The notes under the pieces are model-generated. The model was not told where the DNA came from. It saw nothing but the letters and a program-made list of their open reading frames with translations, and made no database searches. From assembly GCF_902167145.1 (NCBI RefSeq), contig NC_050105.1:142895988-142959987 (forward strand): a DNA stretch of 64,000 nt. The letters run 5' to 3'. Origin of the DNA: Zea mays (Eukaryota; Streptophyta; Magnoliopsida; Poales; Poaceae). The stretch's first letter is position 1; each line of letters begins with the position of its first letter. This document shows, in pieces, positions 21,290 to 31,262 of this stretch. The position numbers and the translations under genes are program-made.

Positions 21290-22485
21290 GACCATTTCTA
21301 GTTCAAAAATCGTAGGTGTTAAGATTCGATATTATTGAAAATGGTCATTCATGTCTATTTTCGACAAAAATAGGGTTATGTAGCCATTGATCATCGACCA
21401 GAGGCTCGTACACCTCATCCCACATATGTTTACTTGTCATAGATCACATTTTTTGATTTCTGGTGGAGACCATTTGTTAATAAAAAATCCCTAAGTGTTA
21501 TCATTCGGTATTATTGAAAATAACCGTTAATGCTATTTTCGAAAAAATGGGGGTTGTGTGACCATTGAACAATAACTAGAGCCTCATACACCTGACCGAC
21601 ATATGTTTTCTTGCTATAGATCACTTTCTTGAATTTTTGATGGTGACCATTTCTTGGTTAATAATTCGTAGGTGTTATCCATCGGTATTATTGAAAATGG
21701 TCGTTTATGTTATTTTCATAAAAAATATGAGTTGTGTGGCCATTGATCATCGATCAGAGGCTTATTCACGTCACTCTACATATGACATTCTTAGATTTCT
21801 AGACAAGTCCAATTCTTGGTAAAAAATCTGTAGGTTTTATTCTTTAGATTTATTAAAACAGTCATTAATGGCTATTTTCGAAAAAATGGGGGTTGGGTGG
21901 CCATTGGTCATCAACTAGAGGCTCGTACACCTCACCCCAAATATGTTTTCTTGCAATATATCACATTCTTAGATTTTTATTGGAGACCATTTTTGGTAAA
22001 AAAATGTCGGTGTTATCTTTCGGTATTATTGAAAATGGTCGTTAATACTATTTTAACATAAATAGGGGTTGTGTAGCCATTGATAATTGACCAAAGGCTC
22101 GTATATCTCATCCCACATATATTTTCTTTCAATAGATCACATGCTTCGATTTCTGGTATAGACCAATTCTTGGTCAAAAATGCGTATGTGCTATCTTTCG
22201 GTATTATTGAAAATAATCGTTAATGACTATTTTTGACAAAAATGAGGTTGTGTGGCCTTTGATTAATGACCAGAGACTCGTACACCTACCATAGATCACA
22301 TTCTTGTATTTCTGGTGTTGACCATTTGTCGGTTAAAAATCCGTATGTGTTAGCATTTAGTATTATTGAAAATGATCGTTCATGTTATTTTCAACAAAAA
22401 TAGCTGTTGTGTGGCTATTGATTATCGACTAAAGGCTCATACACATCACCTCAAATATTTTTCTTGCCATAAATCACATTCTGTT
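21290..22485 (-). repeat. Diverged 180-bp maize knob repeat array, copy 1 (about 7 units)
   Basis: Seven degenerate units of about 157-181 bp each carry, in order, GGTATTATTGAAAATGGTCG, a TATTTTCGACAAAAAT block, GGTTGTGTGGCCATTGATCA, ACCAGAGGCTCGTACACCTC, CATAGATCACATTCTT and GGTGGAGACCATTTCTTGGT. Reverse-complemented, this order matches the maize 180-bp knob satellite as I remember it. Unit-to-unit divergence is high, so this is an old dispersed island rather than an active knob array. Confidence 0.88.
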
Positions 22486-23191
22486 GGACACCATTTTTAT
22501 GTGGTACCAAGTCCCCCAACCTTAAACACACTTAAATCCTAATAGATAATCTACTACTTTTCTATAAAAGGTATGACTTAATACTCCAAGGATTAAACAC
22601 CAGAGTACTCCAAAGTTGAGCTAAACACACAAAATAAGTCTTCTGAATTGGTGCTAAGTTTGAACTTACAGACTATGAAACCTTGAATCTTTAGACCACT
22701 GTTACTGCCAGTTTCATATGGATTTAGGGTTAAGTGATTTAATAAAGTTTGTGCACCTGATGTAACTCTATAATTTTGTTACATCGACCATTTTCAAACT
22801 ATCTACAGATCAAAAGTTATAAAGGCCTGAAGAGAGCTCGCTGATAAGAAATTTCAGAATTCCAAACCAAGGTCAAGACTTAGTTTTGAGTTTTTTTCTA
22901 TTTTTTCCTATAAAACTTGGAAATCTCTACACATGAAAGTTGCTTGGTTTGAAAATCCATATAACTTTGATATTTTGACTTTTGGCAAAATATTATCAGA
23001 TCACAAATTTCATCTTTTGGACCAAAACTAGAGTTTTTTAAACTAGGTTTTTTACTTTTTATCCATCACCACATTGCATTTAATTTTTTTTGGTTCTAGT
23101 GAATACATTTTAAGTGTATTAGAACACAAAGATACCAATGCATATGATGACATGCCAGGTTTTAGTTTCCATTAACAACAGGGGTGTTACA
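22486..23191 (-). mobile_element. LTR (TGTAACACC family), minus orientation, copy 1
   Basis: Read on the minus strand it starts TGTAACACCCC at 23191 and runs away from the H2A region. The same sequence occurs at 26290-26724, 36264-36680 plus 38387-39058, 52340-53330 and 63907-64000 (start only). It is truncated at 22486 against the knob array. The start is typical of grass gypsy (Tekay/Del-like) LTRs, which is inference. Confidence 0.7.
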
Positions 23192-23554
23192 AGCACCATC
23201 TCAAGTGTCTCAAATATACTACACCGTAGTGGGTTTGCCATATAATCTAGATTTCGAGCTTTACTGTTGGAGCGGGGTGTTTTGTTGCCCTAAATTATAT
23301 AAATTACAATTATTTTTAATTTCTCTTAAAGTCGCGCAGCGTATAGACTACTGTCGTCCGACGGCCCACGAGCAATGCAAGCTACGAACCCAAGGGATCT
23401 CCCAAATAAAGTTGTGAAAGCTCTCGTTACTCACCGCCCGATCCAACGGATCGTGCTCTCGAAAACAAATCTTGGTCGTCCCCTTCCCCTCAAATCCAAC
23501 GGCGTCAAGCTCACGTCCCGCAGATCGGCTCCTCGCACCATCCCCGCCCCGCCG

Positions 23555-23564
23555 CTATAAAAAC
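23555..23564 (+). promoter_or_regulatory. TATA box of H2A pseudogene A, copy 1
   Basis: CTATAAAAAC lies 90 bp upstream of the H2A ATG. Upstream, CACGTCCCGCAGATCGG carries a one-base-changed histone octamer (CGCAGATC instead of CGCGGATC). Confidence 0.7.
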
Positions 23565-23653
23565 ACTCATCTGTTGCATTTCGATTCCGAACCCAAATCA
23601 TCATTCCCTTTGCCTTCACATCAGAGTAGACGCGCACCCTAGGCTCTCGGGAG

Positions 23654-24106
23654 ATGGAGGACAGTAGCGCGGTGGTGGAGAAGTTGGCGTTTGGGCGAAA
23701 GCTAGGCGGCGAGCCAAAGAAGAAGGCGGTGTCGCGGTCTGTCAAGGCTGAGCTCCAGTTTCTAGTTGGGCGCATCAGGCGGTACCTTAAGGAAGGTCAG
23801 TACGCGCAGCGCGTCGGCAGGGGCGCGCCCGTGTTCTTTGCCAGCGTCCTTGAGTACCTCGCCGCCGAGGTCCTGTAGCTGGCGGGCGCCGCGACGCGCA
23901 ATAGTAAGAGGGGCCGCATCGTCCCGCGCCACCTCCTCCTCGCCATTCGTAAGGACGAGGAGCTCGGCAAGCTGCTTGCCGGGGTCACCATCGCGCACGG
24001 CGGTGTGCTGCTCAACATCAACCTCGCCCTCCTCCCCAACAAGGCCGCCGCCGCCGCAGGCAGTAACAAGTCCCCCACGAAGTCCGCCGCGAAGTCGCCG
24101 AAGTAG
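23654..24106 (+). pseudogene. Histone H2A pseudogene A, copy 1 (in-frame TAG at codon 75)
   Basis: The frame encodes a 150-residue H2A-like protein. The N-terminal tail ([15 protein letters not shown]) is followed by [33 protein letters not shown] and then TAG (23876-23878) where H2A has Glu before LAG. The rest of the histone fold follows ([20 protein letters not shown]), with a C-terminal tail containing [16 protein letters not shown]-like motifs in the tail suggest descent from the plant H2A.W-like class. No intron interrupts the frame, and promoter sequence is retained, so this is a transduplicated gene rather than a processed copy. It is truncated to 74 aa. It pairs in inverted orientation with H2A-B at 25383-25825. 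Confidence 0.92.
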
Positions 24107-24244
24107 TGTCTTGTCTCACGTTCACCCCGTCCTATACACTGTGGTTGTGGATGTCGACTTTTGCCGTTTTGGAAGTGTGTAGTGATGCGTCGCCTGCGAT
24201 TAACCTAAGTTCTAGTTAAATTTCTAGCTCTAGTGCTGCTTGGT

Positions 24245-24362
24245 AATGGGGTCTGCATGCAATATGGTGTTCACATGTGATGATACAAAAATGTCAAACT
24301 CAGACATAGATAAAGTGAAATTGTTTCTCCTTTTGTATTTCCTTACAAATTGGGTATTACAG
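24245..24362 (+). mobile_element. LTR end fragment (TATTACA family), copy 1
   Basis: The sequence GTTCACATGTGATGATAC to CAAATTGGGTATTACA matches the end of the LTR at 17400-19073, and reversed that at 51561-52204. It marks the spacer side of arm A in the H2A inverted repeat. Confidence 0.65.
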
Positions 24363-24453
24363 AAACTTAGGTTAAAATTATTCACTTTGAGTTATTCCGA
24401 ACCAAGCACCTAATAATAACTTAGATTATACAGAACAATCAAGTCGCATGGCT

Positions 24454-24645
24454 AACGCCTAGTCAGCGTTTGAACTTCGGACAGTGAGTTATTCCGAAGT
24501 CCGTGGCCTTCTCGATGAGGTTGGTGAGCGAGTGCTCGTACTCGAATTCAGTGAGGTCGCACAACATCTTCCCAGCATCCCCTCCCGCTGTCGCCCCGTG
24601 TTCTGTTCTATAGCTAGAAATACGGTGGCGATGTGCCTTGTACAA
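24454..24645 (-). pseudogene. Unidentified gene fragment beside H2A, copy 1
   Basis: The minus strand encodes GKMLCDLTEFEYEHSLTNL. The related sequence at about 51245-51400 (+) reads GKMLHDLTESEYELSLTNLV followed by EKDAGEGEGG, longer and GC-rich. Conservation between copies suggests a fragment of a real second gene downstream of the ancestral H2A gene, but I do not recognise the protein. Confidence 0.45.
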
Positions 24646-25382
24646 GATGCAAAGGCGTCAACGTTTTTGTTTGTTACTTTGCTGTTTTTTGAAATTGACG
24701 GGACCTGAACATTGTCTAGTCATGAGAACACAAATCATCCGCAGATTATTGCCCCGAAATTTGTATTGCTCACTGTCTGGGAGAGTTTGTCCAGCATTCC
24801 ACTTGAAGCAAATTGGTTGCATATTTGAATCCTCAACCCAATCTGCACACGTGTCTATCTACAATTGACCTGGTACAACAATTCAACAACGACGCTAAGT
24901 CACTAGTTTAACTACATTTCAGATACACCAATACAGCATCAAAGCAGCACAATACTACAGATGTGCTGTTGGGCACATATGTATTGTATGCAGCCTGAAG
25001 ATTTTGGTCGGATGTGCCTGTCAATCTACCAATTTCGTCATAAATGGACACAGATGCAACATGTATGCAGCCATCACTTCGTTTGGTAACGCTAGCACCC
25101 ATATCACAGATGTTTGCAAAACATGATAGGATGCAAATCTTACTTATTATGGAATGATAAGAGAGAATTAGTTCAGCATCAAATAAAGCAAGGCACTTCT
25201 TCCCATTAAACTTCACATGGAATGGAGACCCCATTACCAAGCAACACTAGAGCTAGAAATTTAACTAGAACTTAGGTCAATCGCAGGCGACACATCACTA
25301 CACACTTGCAAAACGGCAAAAGTCAACATCCACAACCACAGTGTATAGCACGGGGTGAACGTGAGACGAGACACTACTTCGG

Positions 25383-25825
25383 CTACTTCGCGGCGGCCTT
25401 CGTGGGGGACTTGCTGCTGCCTGCGGCGGCGACGACCTTGTTGGGGAGGAGGGCGGGGTTGATGTTGGACAACACACCATCGTGCGTGATGGTGACCTCG
25501 ACAAGCAGATTGCCGAGCTCCTCGTCCTTGCGGATGGCCAGGAGGAGGTAGCGCGGGACGATGCGGCCCCTCTTGCTGTCACGCGCCGCGGCACCCGCCA
25601 GCTCCATGACCTCGGCGGCGAGGTACTCGAGGACGCTGGCAAGGAACACGGGCGCGCCCCTACCGACGCGTTGCCCGTACTGACCTTCCTTCAGGTACCA
25701 CCTGATGCGCCCAACTGGAACTGGAGCCCGGCCTTGACAGTTCGCGACACCGCATTCTTCTTTGGCCCGCCGCCCAGCTTCCGCCCAAACGCAAACTTCT
25801 CCACCACCGCGCTGCCGTCCTCCAT
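25383..25825 (-). pseudogene. Histone H2A pseudogene B, copy 1 (frameshift)
   Basis: This starts [20 protein letters not shown] and reads to AGLQF, where a 1-base deletion near 25718 shifts the frame. The remainder ([57 protein letters not shown]) lies in the next frame and ends KSPTKAAAK with a stop three codons before that of H2A-A. It keeps Glu at the site where H2A-A has a stop, so the two copies carry different lesions. Its promoter has a canonical histone octamer and a TATA box. Confidence 0.92.
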
Positions 25826-25914
25826 CCCCCGAGAGCCTAGGGTGCACGTCTGCTCTAATGTGGAGGCAAAGGGAATTGTGATTTGGATTCGAAATCGGAA
25901 TGCAGCGGAGGAAT

Positions 25915-25925
25915 GTTTTTATAGC
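25915..25925 (-). promoter_or_regulatory. TATA box of H2A pseudogene B, copy 1
   Basis: The minus strand reads GCTATAAAAAC, about 90 bp upstream of the ATG, like the H2A-A promoter. Confidence 0.7.
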
Positions 25926-25952
25926 GGCGGGACGGGGATGGTGTGGGGGACC

Positions 25953-25960
25953 GATCCGCG
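25953..25960 (-). promoter_or_regulatory. Histone octamer motif of H2A pseudogene B, copy 1
   Basis: The minus strand reads CGCGGATC, the octamer typical of S-phase plant histone promoters, preceded by CACGTCC. It lies about 30 bp upstream of the TATA box. Confidence 0.75.
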
Positions 25961-26289
25961 GGACGTGAGCTTGACGCCGTTGGATTTGAGGGGAAGGGGA
26001 CGACCAGGATTTGTTTTCGAGAGCACGATCCGTTGGATCGGGCAGTGAGGAACGAGAGCTTTTATAGCTGTATTTGGGAGATCCCTTGGGTCGGTAGCTT
26101 GCATGGCCCGTGGGCCGTCGGACGACAGTGGTCTATACGCTGCGCGACTTTAGGACAATTTAAAAATGATTGTATTTTATATAATTTATGGCAACAACAA
26201 AACATTCCGCTCCAACAGTAAAGCTCCCAATCTAGATTATAGGGCAGCCCACTACGGTGTAGTATATTTGAGACACTTGAGATGATGCT

Positions 26290-26724
26290 TGTAACACCCG
26301 TGGTGTTAATAGAAACTAAAACCCGACATGGCATCATATGCATTGACATCTTTGTGTTGTAATACACTTAAAATGTATTCACTAAGACCAAAAAAAACTT
26401 TAAGTGAGATATGGTGATGGATAGAGAGTCGAAAATCTAGTATGAAAAACTCTAGTTTTGGTCCAAATATCAAAGTTATAGGGTTTTCCAAACCAAGCAA
26501 CTTTCATGTGCACAGATTTCCAAGTTTAAAGGAAAAAATGGAGAAAAATTCAAAACTAAGTCTTGACCTAGGGTTTGAAATTCTGAAATTTTTATCAGCG
26601 AGCTCTCTTTAAGCCTTTTTAACTTTTAATCCGTAGATAGTTTGAAAATGGTCGCTGTAACAAAGTTGTAGAGTTGCACTAGGTGCACAAACTTGATTAA
26701 ATCACTTAACCCTAAATCCATATG
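26290..26724 (+). mobile_element. LTR (TGTAACACC family), plus orientation, copy 1
   Basis: This starts TGTAACACCCGTGGTGTTAA and is cut at 26724 by a second LTR inserted after CCATATG. It mirrors the minus-strand LTR at 22486-23191, so the H2A inverted repeat is framed by outward-facing LTR starts. Confidence 0.7.
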
Positions 26725-28254
26725 TGTTAGGGACCATAATTAGGGGTACCCTCAAGACGCCTAATTCTCAGCTGGTAACCACCATCAGCATAAAGCTGCA
26801 GAGGCCTGATGGGTGCGATTAAGTCAGGGATCAGTCCATACGAGCGACTCGATCACGCCTCGCCCGAGCCTAGCCTCGGACAAGGGCAGCCGACCCCGAG
26901 GGATTTCCGTCTCGCCCGAGGCCCCCCTCCAACGGCGGACACATCTCCAGCTCGCCCGAGGCCTTGCCTTCGCTAAGAAGCAACCCTGACTAAATCGCCG
27001 CGCCGACCGACCGAGTCGCAGGAGCATTTAACGCAAAGGTGGCCTGACACCTTTATCCTGACGCGCGCCCCCCGGCAGAGCCGAAGTGACCGCCGTCACT
27101 TCGCCGCTCCACTGACCGGTCTGACAGAAGGACAGCGCCGCCTGCGCCACTCCGACTGCAGTGCCACTTGACAGAGTGAGACTGACAGGCAGTCAGGCCC
27201 TGCCAAAGGCGCCATAGGAAACTCCGCTCCGCCCGACCCAGAGCTCGGACTCGGGCTAAGCCCGGAAGACGGCGAACTCCGCTCCGCCCGACCCAGGGCT
27301 CGGACTCGGGCTAGGCCCCGGAAGATGGCGAACTCCGCTCCGCCCGACCCAGGGCTCGGACTCGGGCTAGGCCCCGGAAGACGGCGAACTCCGCTCCGCC
27401 CGACCCAGGGCTCGGACTCGGGCTAAGCCCCGGAAGGCGGCGAACTCCGCTCCGCCCGACCCAGGGCTCGGCGAACTCCGCTCCGCCCGACCCAGGGCTC
27501 GGACTCGGGCTAAGCCCCGGAAGACGGCGAACTCCGCTCCGCCCGACCCCGGGCTCGGACTCGGGCTAGGCCCCGGAAGACGGCGAACTCCGCTCCGCCC
27601 GACCCAGGGCTCGGACTCGGGCTAGGCCCCGGAAGACGACGAACTCCGCTTCGCCCGACCCCAGGGCTCGGACTCCGCCCTGGCCTCTGCCGAACGACCT
27701 CCGCCTCGCCCGACCCAGGGGCTCGGGCTCGGCCTCAGCAATGGAAGACAGACTCGACCTCGGCTTCGGAGGAGCCTCCACGTCTCCCGACCTAGGGCGC
27801 AGGCCAGCCAGGTCAACAGGAAGCGCCATCATCACCCTACCCCGAGCCGACTCGGGCCGCAGAGAACAAGACCGACGTCCCATCTGGCTAGCTTCGCCAG
27901 ATAGGCAATGATGGCGCCCCGCAAGCCCTATGACGACGGCGACTCTCAGCTCTCTTACGGAAGCAGGAGGACGTCAGCACGGACTCAACCGCTCCGACAA
28001 CTCACCCTCCGCCAGGCTCCGTTGCTCCTCCGACAGCCACGACATCACACCAGCTGGGTGCCAAGATCTCTCCGGCTGCCACATTGGCATGTACTTAGGG
28101 TGCTAGCTCTCCCCCGCTAGACACGTAGCACTCTGCTACACCCCCATTGTACACCTGGATCCTCTCCTTACGCCTATAAAAGGAAGGACCAGGGCCCTCT
28201 TAGAGAGGGTTGGCCGCGCGGGGACGAGGACGAGACAGGCGCTCTCTTGGGGCC
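26725..28254 (+). mobile_element. Gypsy LTR, truncated, copy 1
   Basis: This begins TGTTAGGGACCATAATTAGG and matches the complete solo LTR 36681-38381 up to GCTCTCTTGGGGCC. There it passes into gag-region sequence without the LTR 3' end, so a deletion joined LTR and interior. LTR features are the GC-rich minisatellite and a TATA-like CCTATAAAAGG near 28172. It resembles the maize Flip/Gyma group, from memory. Confidence 0.75.
27217..27665 (+). repeat. 54-bp GC-rich minisatellite inside the LTR, copy 1
   Basis: About eight units of a roughly 54-bp sequence contain AACTCCGCTCCGCCCGACCC, AGGGCTCGGACTCGGGCTA and CCCCGGAAGACGGCG. One unit is truncated. Copy 2 has fewer units, so length differs between the duplicates. 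Confidence 0.9.
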
Positions 28255-29621
28255 TGCTGCGTGTTGACGAACAGCTTCCCGTCAAGCAACCTCTCCGGCC
28301 CGGGACGGTGCTCCGTTTCGGGAGTCTTGAGTTCATGTCCTTCGACGGCAGCTACGACATGATACTCCTTCCACCGCCGCGCGACAACGACAATGGCGGC
28401 CGACAACCCGCCCGCCGGCGGCGGAATCGACGACATCTTCCCCGCGTGGTGGAAGAACAACATTCGAGCTCGCCCCGTCCTCTCCCCCGCCAACGAAGGA
28501 GGAGGCGGGGCAACCAAGGCCAAGCGGGAGGCCGCGCTTTGTCGGCTGTCGAGCGAATCGACGTCCCCAGCGCCCCAACGGGGGGCGCGTCAGGCGTCGA
28601 CCTCGCGTTTGAGACGAAGGCGGGCGCCGTCCCCCCGCGACACGCCAATCCCGAGTAAGTGGACGACGCCAGCGCGCTCGCGGAGAGCTTGCAGGACGTC
28701 GCCCTCGTACCTGAGACGACAGCGCAATCAGTCCCCGACGTGACTATGTCGCTCCTCGTCGACCAAAAGGTACCGACTGATTCCCATCCTACGTCATTTC
28801 GACTCAGCCTCAACCCGCCTAGCGACCTTGCTTTGGCGGGCGCTCTCGTTGAGGCGAGTGCAACCCCTCTTGGGTTTCGCACGCGGTCGCCTTGGGACCG
28901 GTTGACGGACGTCTCGACCTATGAGCCCTCTGGGTCCGAGGAAGATGACGATCCCAGCATCTGTTGGGATTTCTCTGGATTTGGCAACCCCGGTGCCATG
29001 CGGGACTTTATGAGCGCATGTGACTACTGCCTCTCCGACTGTTCCGACGGTAGCCGCAGCCTCGACGACGAGGACTACGGCCCAAGCCGCGAATGTTTCC
29101 ACGTCGGGCTAGGGGATCCCTCCGAAGGCAACCATCTCCGCATGCTGGAGGATGGTGATCTCCCTAGGCCGGTGCCTCGCGCAGACATCCCACGGGAGCT
29201 AGCTGTGGTCCCCGTTCCGGCAGGAGGTCACGACCCACAGCTAGAGCAAGTCCGCGGGGCGCAGGCCAGGCTCGACGAGGGAGCAGGCGCGCTTGAGCCG
29301 ATCCACCGGGACGTCGGGCAGGTATGGGCGGGCCAACCCCCGACCGGAGAAGTACGTCACCTGCCCCAGGGTTTCCAGCACCGCGTCACCAACGACGTCA
29401 GGGTCAGGCCGCCACCCGCATCCAGTGGGGTCGGTCAGAACCTGGCAGCCGCAGCGATGCTCCTCCGCGCGATGCTGGAGCCATCAACCACCGAGGGTCG
29501 GCGAATCCAGGGAGAGCTCAAGAATCTCCTGGAAGGCGCTGCGGTCCGACGGGCCGAGAGCTCTGCCTCCCGAAGGCAGGGATACCCCTCAGAACCTCAT
29601 GCCGCGACTTCCCGATTCATG
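28255..29621 (+). pseudogene. Gypsy retrotransposon gag region, truncated
   Basis: After the LTR remnant, a 5' leader and small frames lead to a long open frame from 28659. It is acidic and Asp/Ser-rich (GSEEDDDPSICWDFSGFGNP, SDCSDGSRSLDDEDYG) and later Pro/Arg-rich with a short helical segment (AAAMLLRAMLEPSTTEGRRI). This is the pattern of the N-terminal gag part of maize gypsy elements. It is cut at 29622, where copy 2 of the large duplication begins, and the open frame continues by chance to 29693. Protease, RT and integrase are absent here. Confidence 0.65.
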
Positions 29622-30255
29622 CGTCTGTGCAAGGACAGAGCGAGCTGGTGCTCGGTCGGACAGAACGAAGGATTATCCATACTAGGATTTTGATTTGTTT
29701 AGCGTCACTCGGAAAATAATTCCTCGCACCCAATTAGGAATAAAATGAATTGAGATCGATTGGTTTCGGATTCATGTTCCTTGCTCAATCGGGTTGGGTT
29801 AATAAAAATCATTGTCGCTGTCGATTTTTGAATTTCGGATCGAACGCAGAGGTATTAAGCCGAGTCGGATAAAATTGATTAGTGGACGACATATTGAGTA
29901 TTCCGTTTGAGAGTACCGACTCGGATTAAAATAGTCGGACATCGATCGAGGTTCGAGGAGTCGGACTCGGGCACAGATCAATTAACAATAGTCGAGAGTT
30001 TGATTAAATGGGCTTTAGATGAGATTTACAAGTCGAGAATGATTTTCGAGTTTGCATTCGCGCTGAGAATAGAAGTTTTAACAGGCTCCAAATTCGGCCT
30101 TCTGTGAGATTGAATAACTTTGAATTCGTTGAAATGTGAATGAATAGTATGGATAATCAGAGACATACGCAAGCGAGAAATAGAAATTTTCACTGAGCAT
30201 CCGAGATTAGGATGAATCTCCCGTCATAACACGAAATAGACACCTGAGTGTCACA

Positions 30256-31262
30256 GTATCCCTTGAATAGAGGGGATTATAGGAAACCTAGAATCACAAA
30301 AGGTTATTAAATAGCCCAATGAGGTTTTCATCTACTAGTTTTACTCTAATACCCTCTCGTGCTAATATAGTGCCCTTAACATCAGGGAAACGTCATTTGT
30401 GATTTAAAATGTGATCTATTGTATTTAATTCTTTATATTCCAACTTTTAGCAACTGTATGGTGGAAAAAACGTGCCTTACAACCTTAACCTATGTTTGGA
30501 CACTTCTATCACGCAATTTGGCTAAATTTTGCATGATCTTTATTTTATTTGAGAAATAATGTGGCAAATTGATGTGTGGTGTTTTGCTTGAGTGGACATA
30601 AATAGAGGGGATTATAGGAAACCTATTATCACAAAAGGTCATTAACTAGCCTTCTAACGTCTTCATCCACTAGTTGTACTCTAATACCCTCTCATACAGT
30701 GTTCTTAAGGCGTCGCCTAGGCGTCGCCTAGGCGACGCCTAGGCGTCCAGGCGCCCGGGCAAAACTGCCCGCCTTGCTCGCCATACCCGCCTAGGCGTCG
30801 CCTAGGCGCCGCCTAGGCGCTAAGGCGGTTTTCTGGTCCACCTGCTCGCCTAGGCGCCTTAAGAACACTGCTCTCATACGAATTCAATGCCCTCAACATC
30901 ATAGAAAACACTATTTTAAGTTTCAAAGTTAATATATTCTTTTGAATTCTTTATATTCCAACTTTTTAGGAACTGTATGGTGGAAAAAAGGTGCCTTACA
31001 ACCTTAACATATGTTTGGACAGATCTCTTACGTAATTTGGCTAAATTTCTCATGGTCTATATTTTATTTTGAGAAACGACGTGTCATAATAATGTGTGGT
31101 ATTTTACTTGAGTGGACATAAACGCCATCTAGGTATGCCTTGAATAGAAGGGATTATAGGAAACCTGGTATCACAAAATGTCATTAGCTAGCCCAATATC
31201 GTAGAAACGTCATTTGAGGTTTATAAGGTGATATATTGTTTTGAATTCTTTATAGTCCAACC
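30256..31262. repeat. TR-1-like tandem repeat, copy 2
   Basis: Same units as 20473-21289 but interrupted by the hAT MITE at 30697-30870. The unit start includes GTATCCCTTGAATAGAGG, which copy 1 has lost. Confidence 0.65.
30697..30870. mobile_element. 174-bp hAT-type MITE present only in copy 2
   Basis: Perfect 16-bp terminal inverted repeats CAGTGTTCTTAAGGCG / CGCCTTAAGAACACTG are flanked by an 8-bp duplication CTCTCATA (30689-30696 and 30871-30878). Copy 1 has a single CTCTCATA at the matching place, i.e. the empty site. The interior is almost all palindromic GCCTAGGCG-type sequence and should fold strongly. Confidence 0.95.

Larger units (their letters stand above)
19840..28254 (+). repeat. 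Large direct duplication, copy 1 (about 8.4 kb)
   Basis: This is near-identical to 29622-38154 in the same orientation. The shared block begins CGTCTGTGCAAGGACAGAGC and ends GCGCTCTCTTGGGGCC. It contains TR-1-like units, a knob180 array, an outward-facing LTR on each side of an inverted H2A pair, and a gypsy LTR. Sequence just outside differs between copies. By eye, mismatches are sparse, suggesting a recent event. Confidence 0.93.

Noticed and set aside
21290..22485. CRISPR-like spaced repeats
   Set aside because: Units are whole 160-180-bp satellite monomers without short repeats and unique spacers, and the DNA is plant nuclear.
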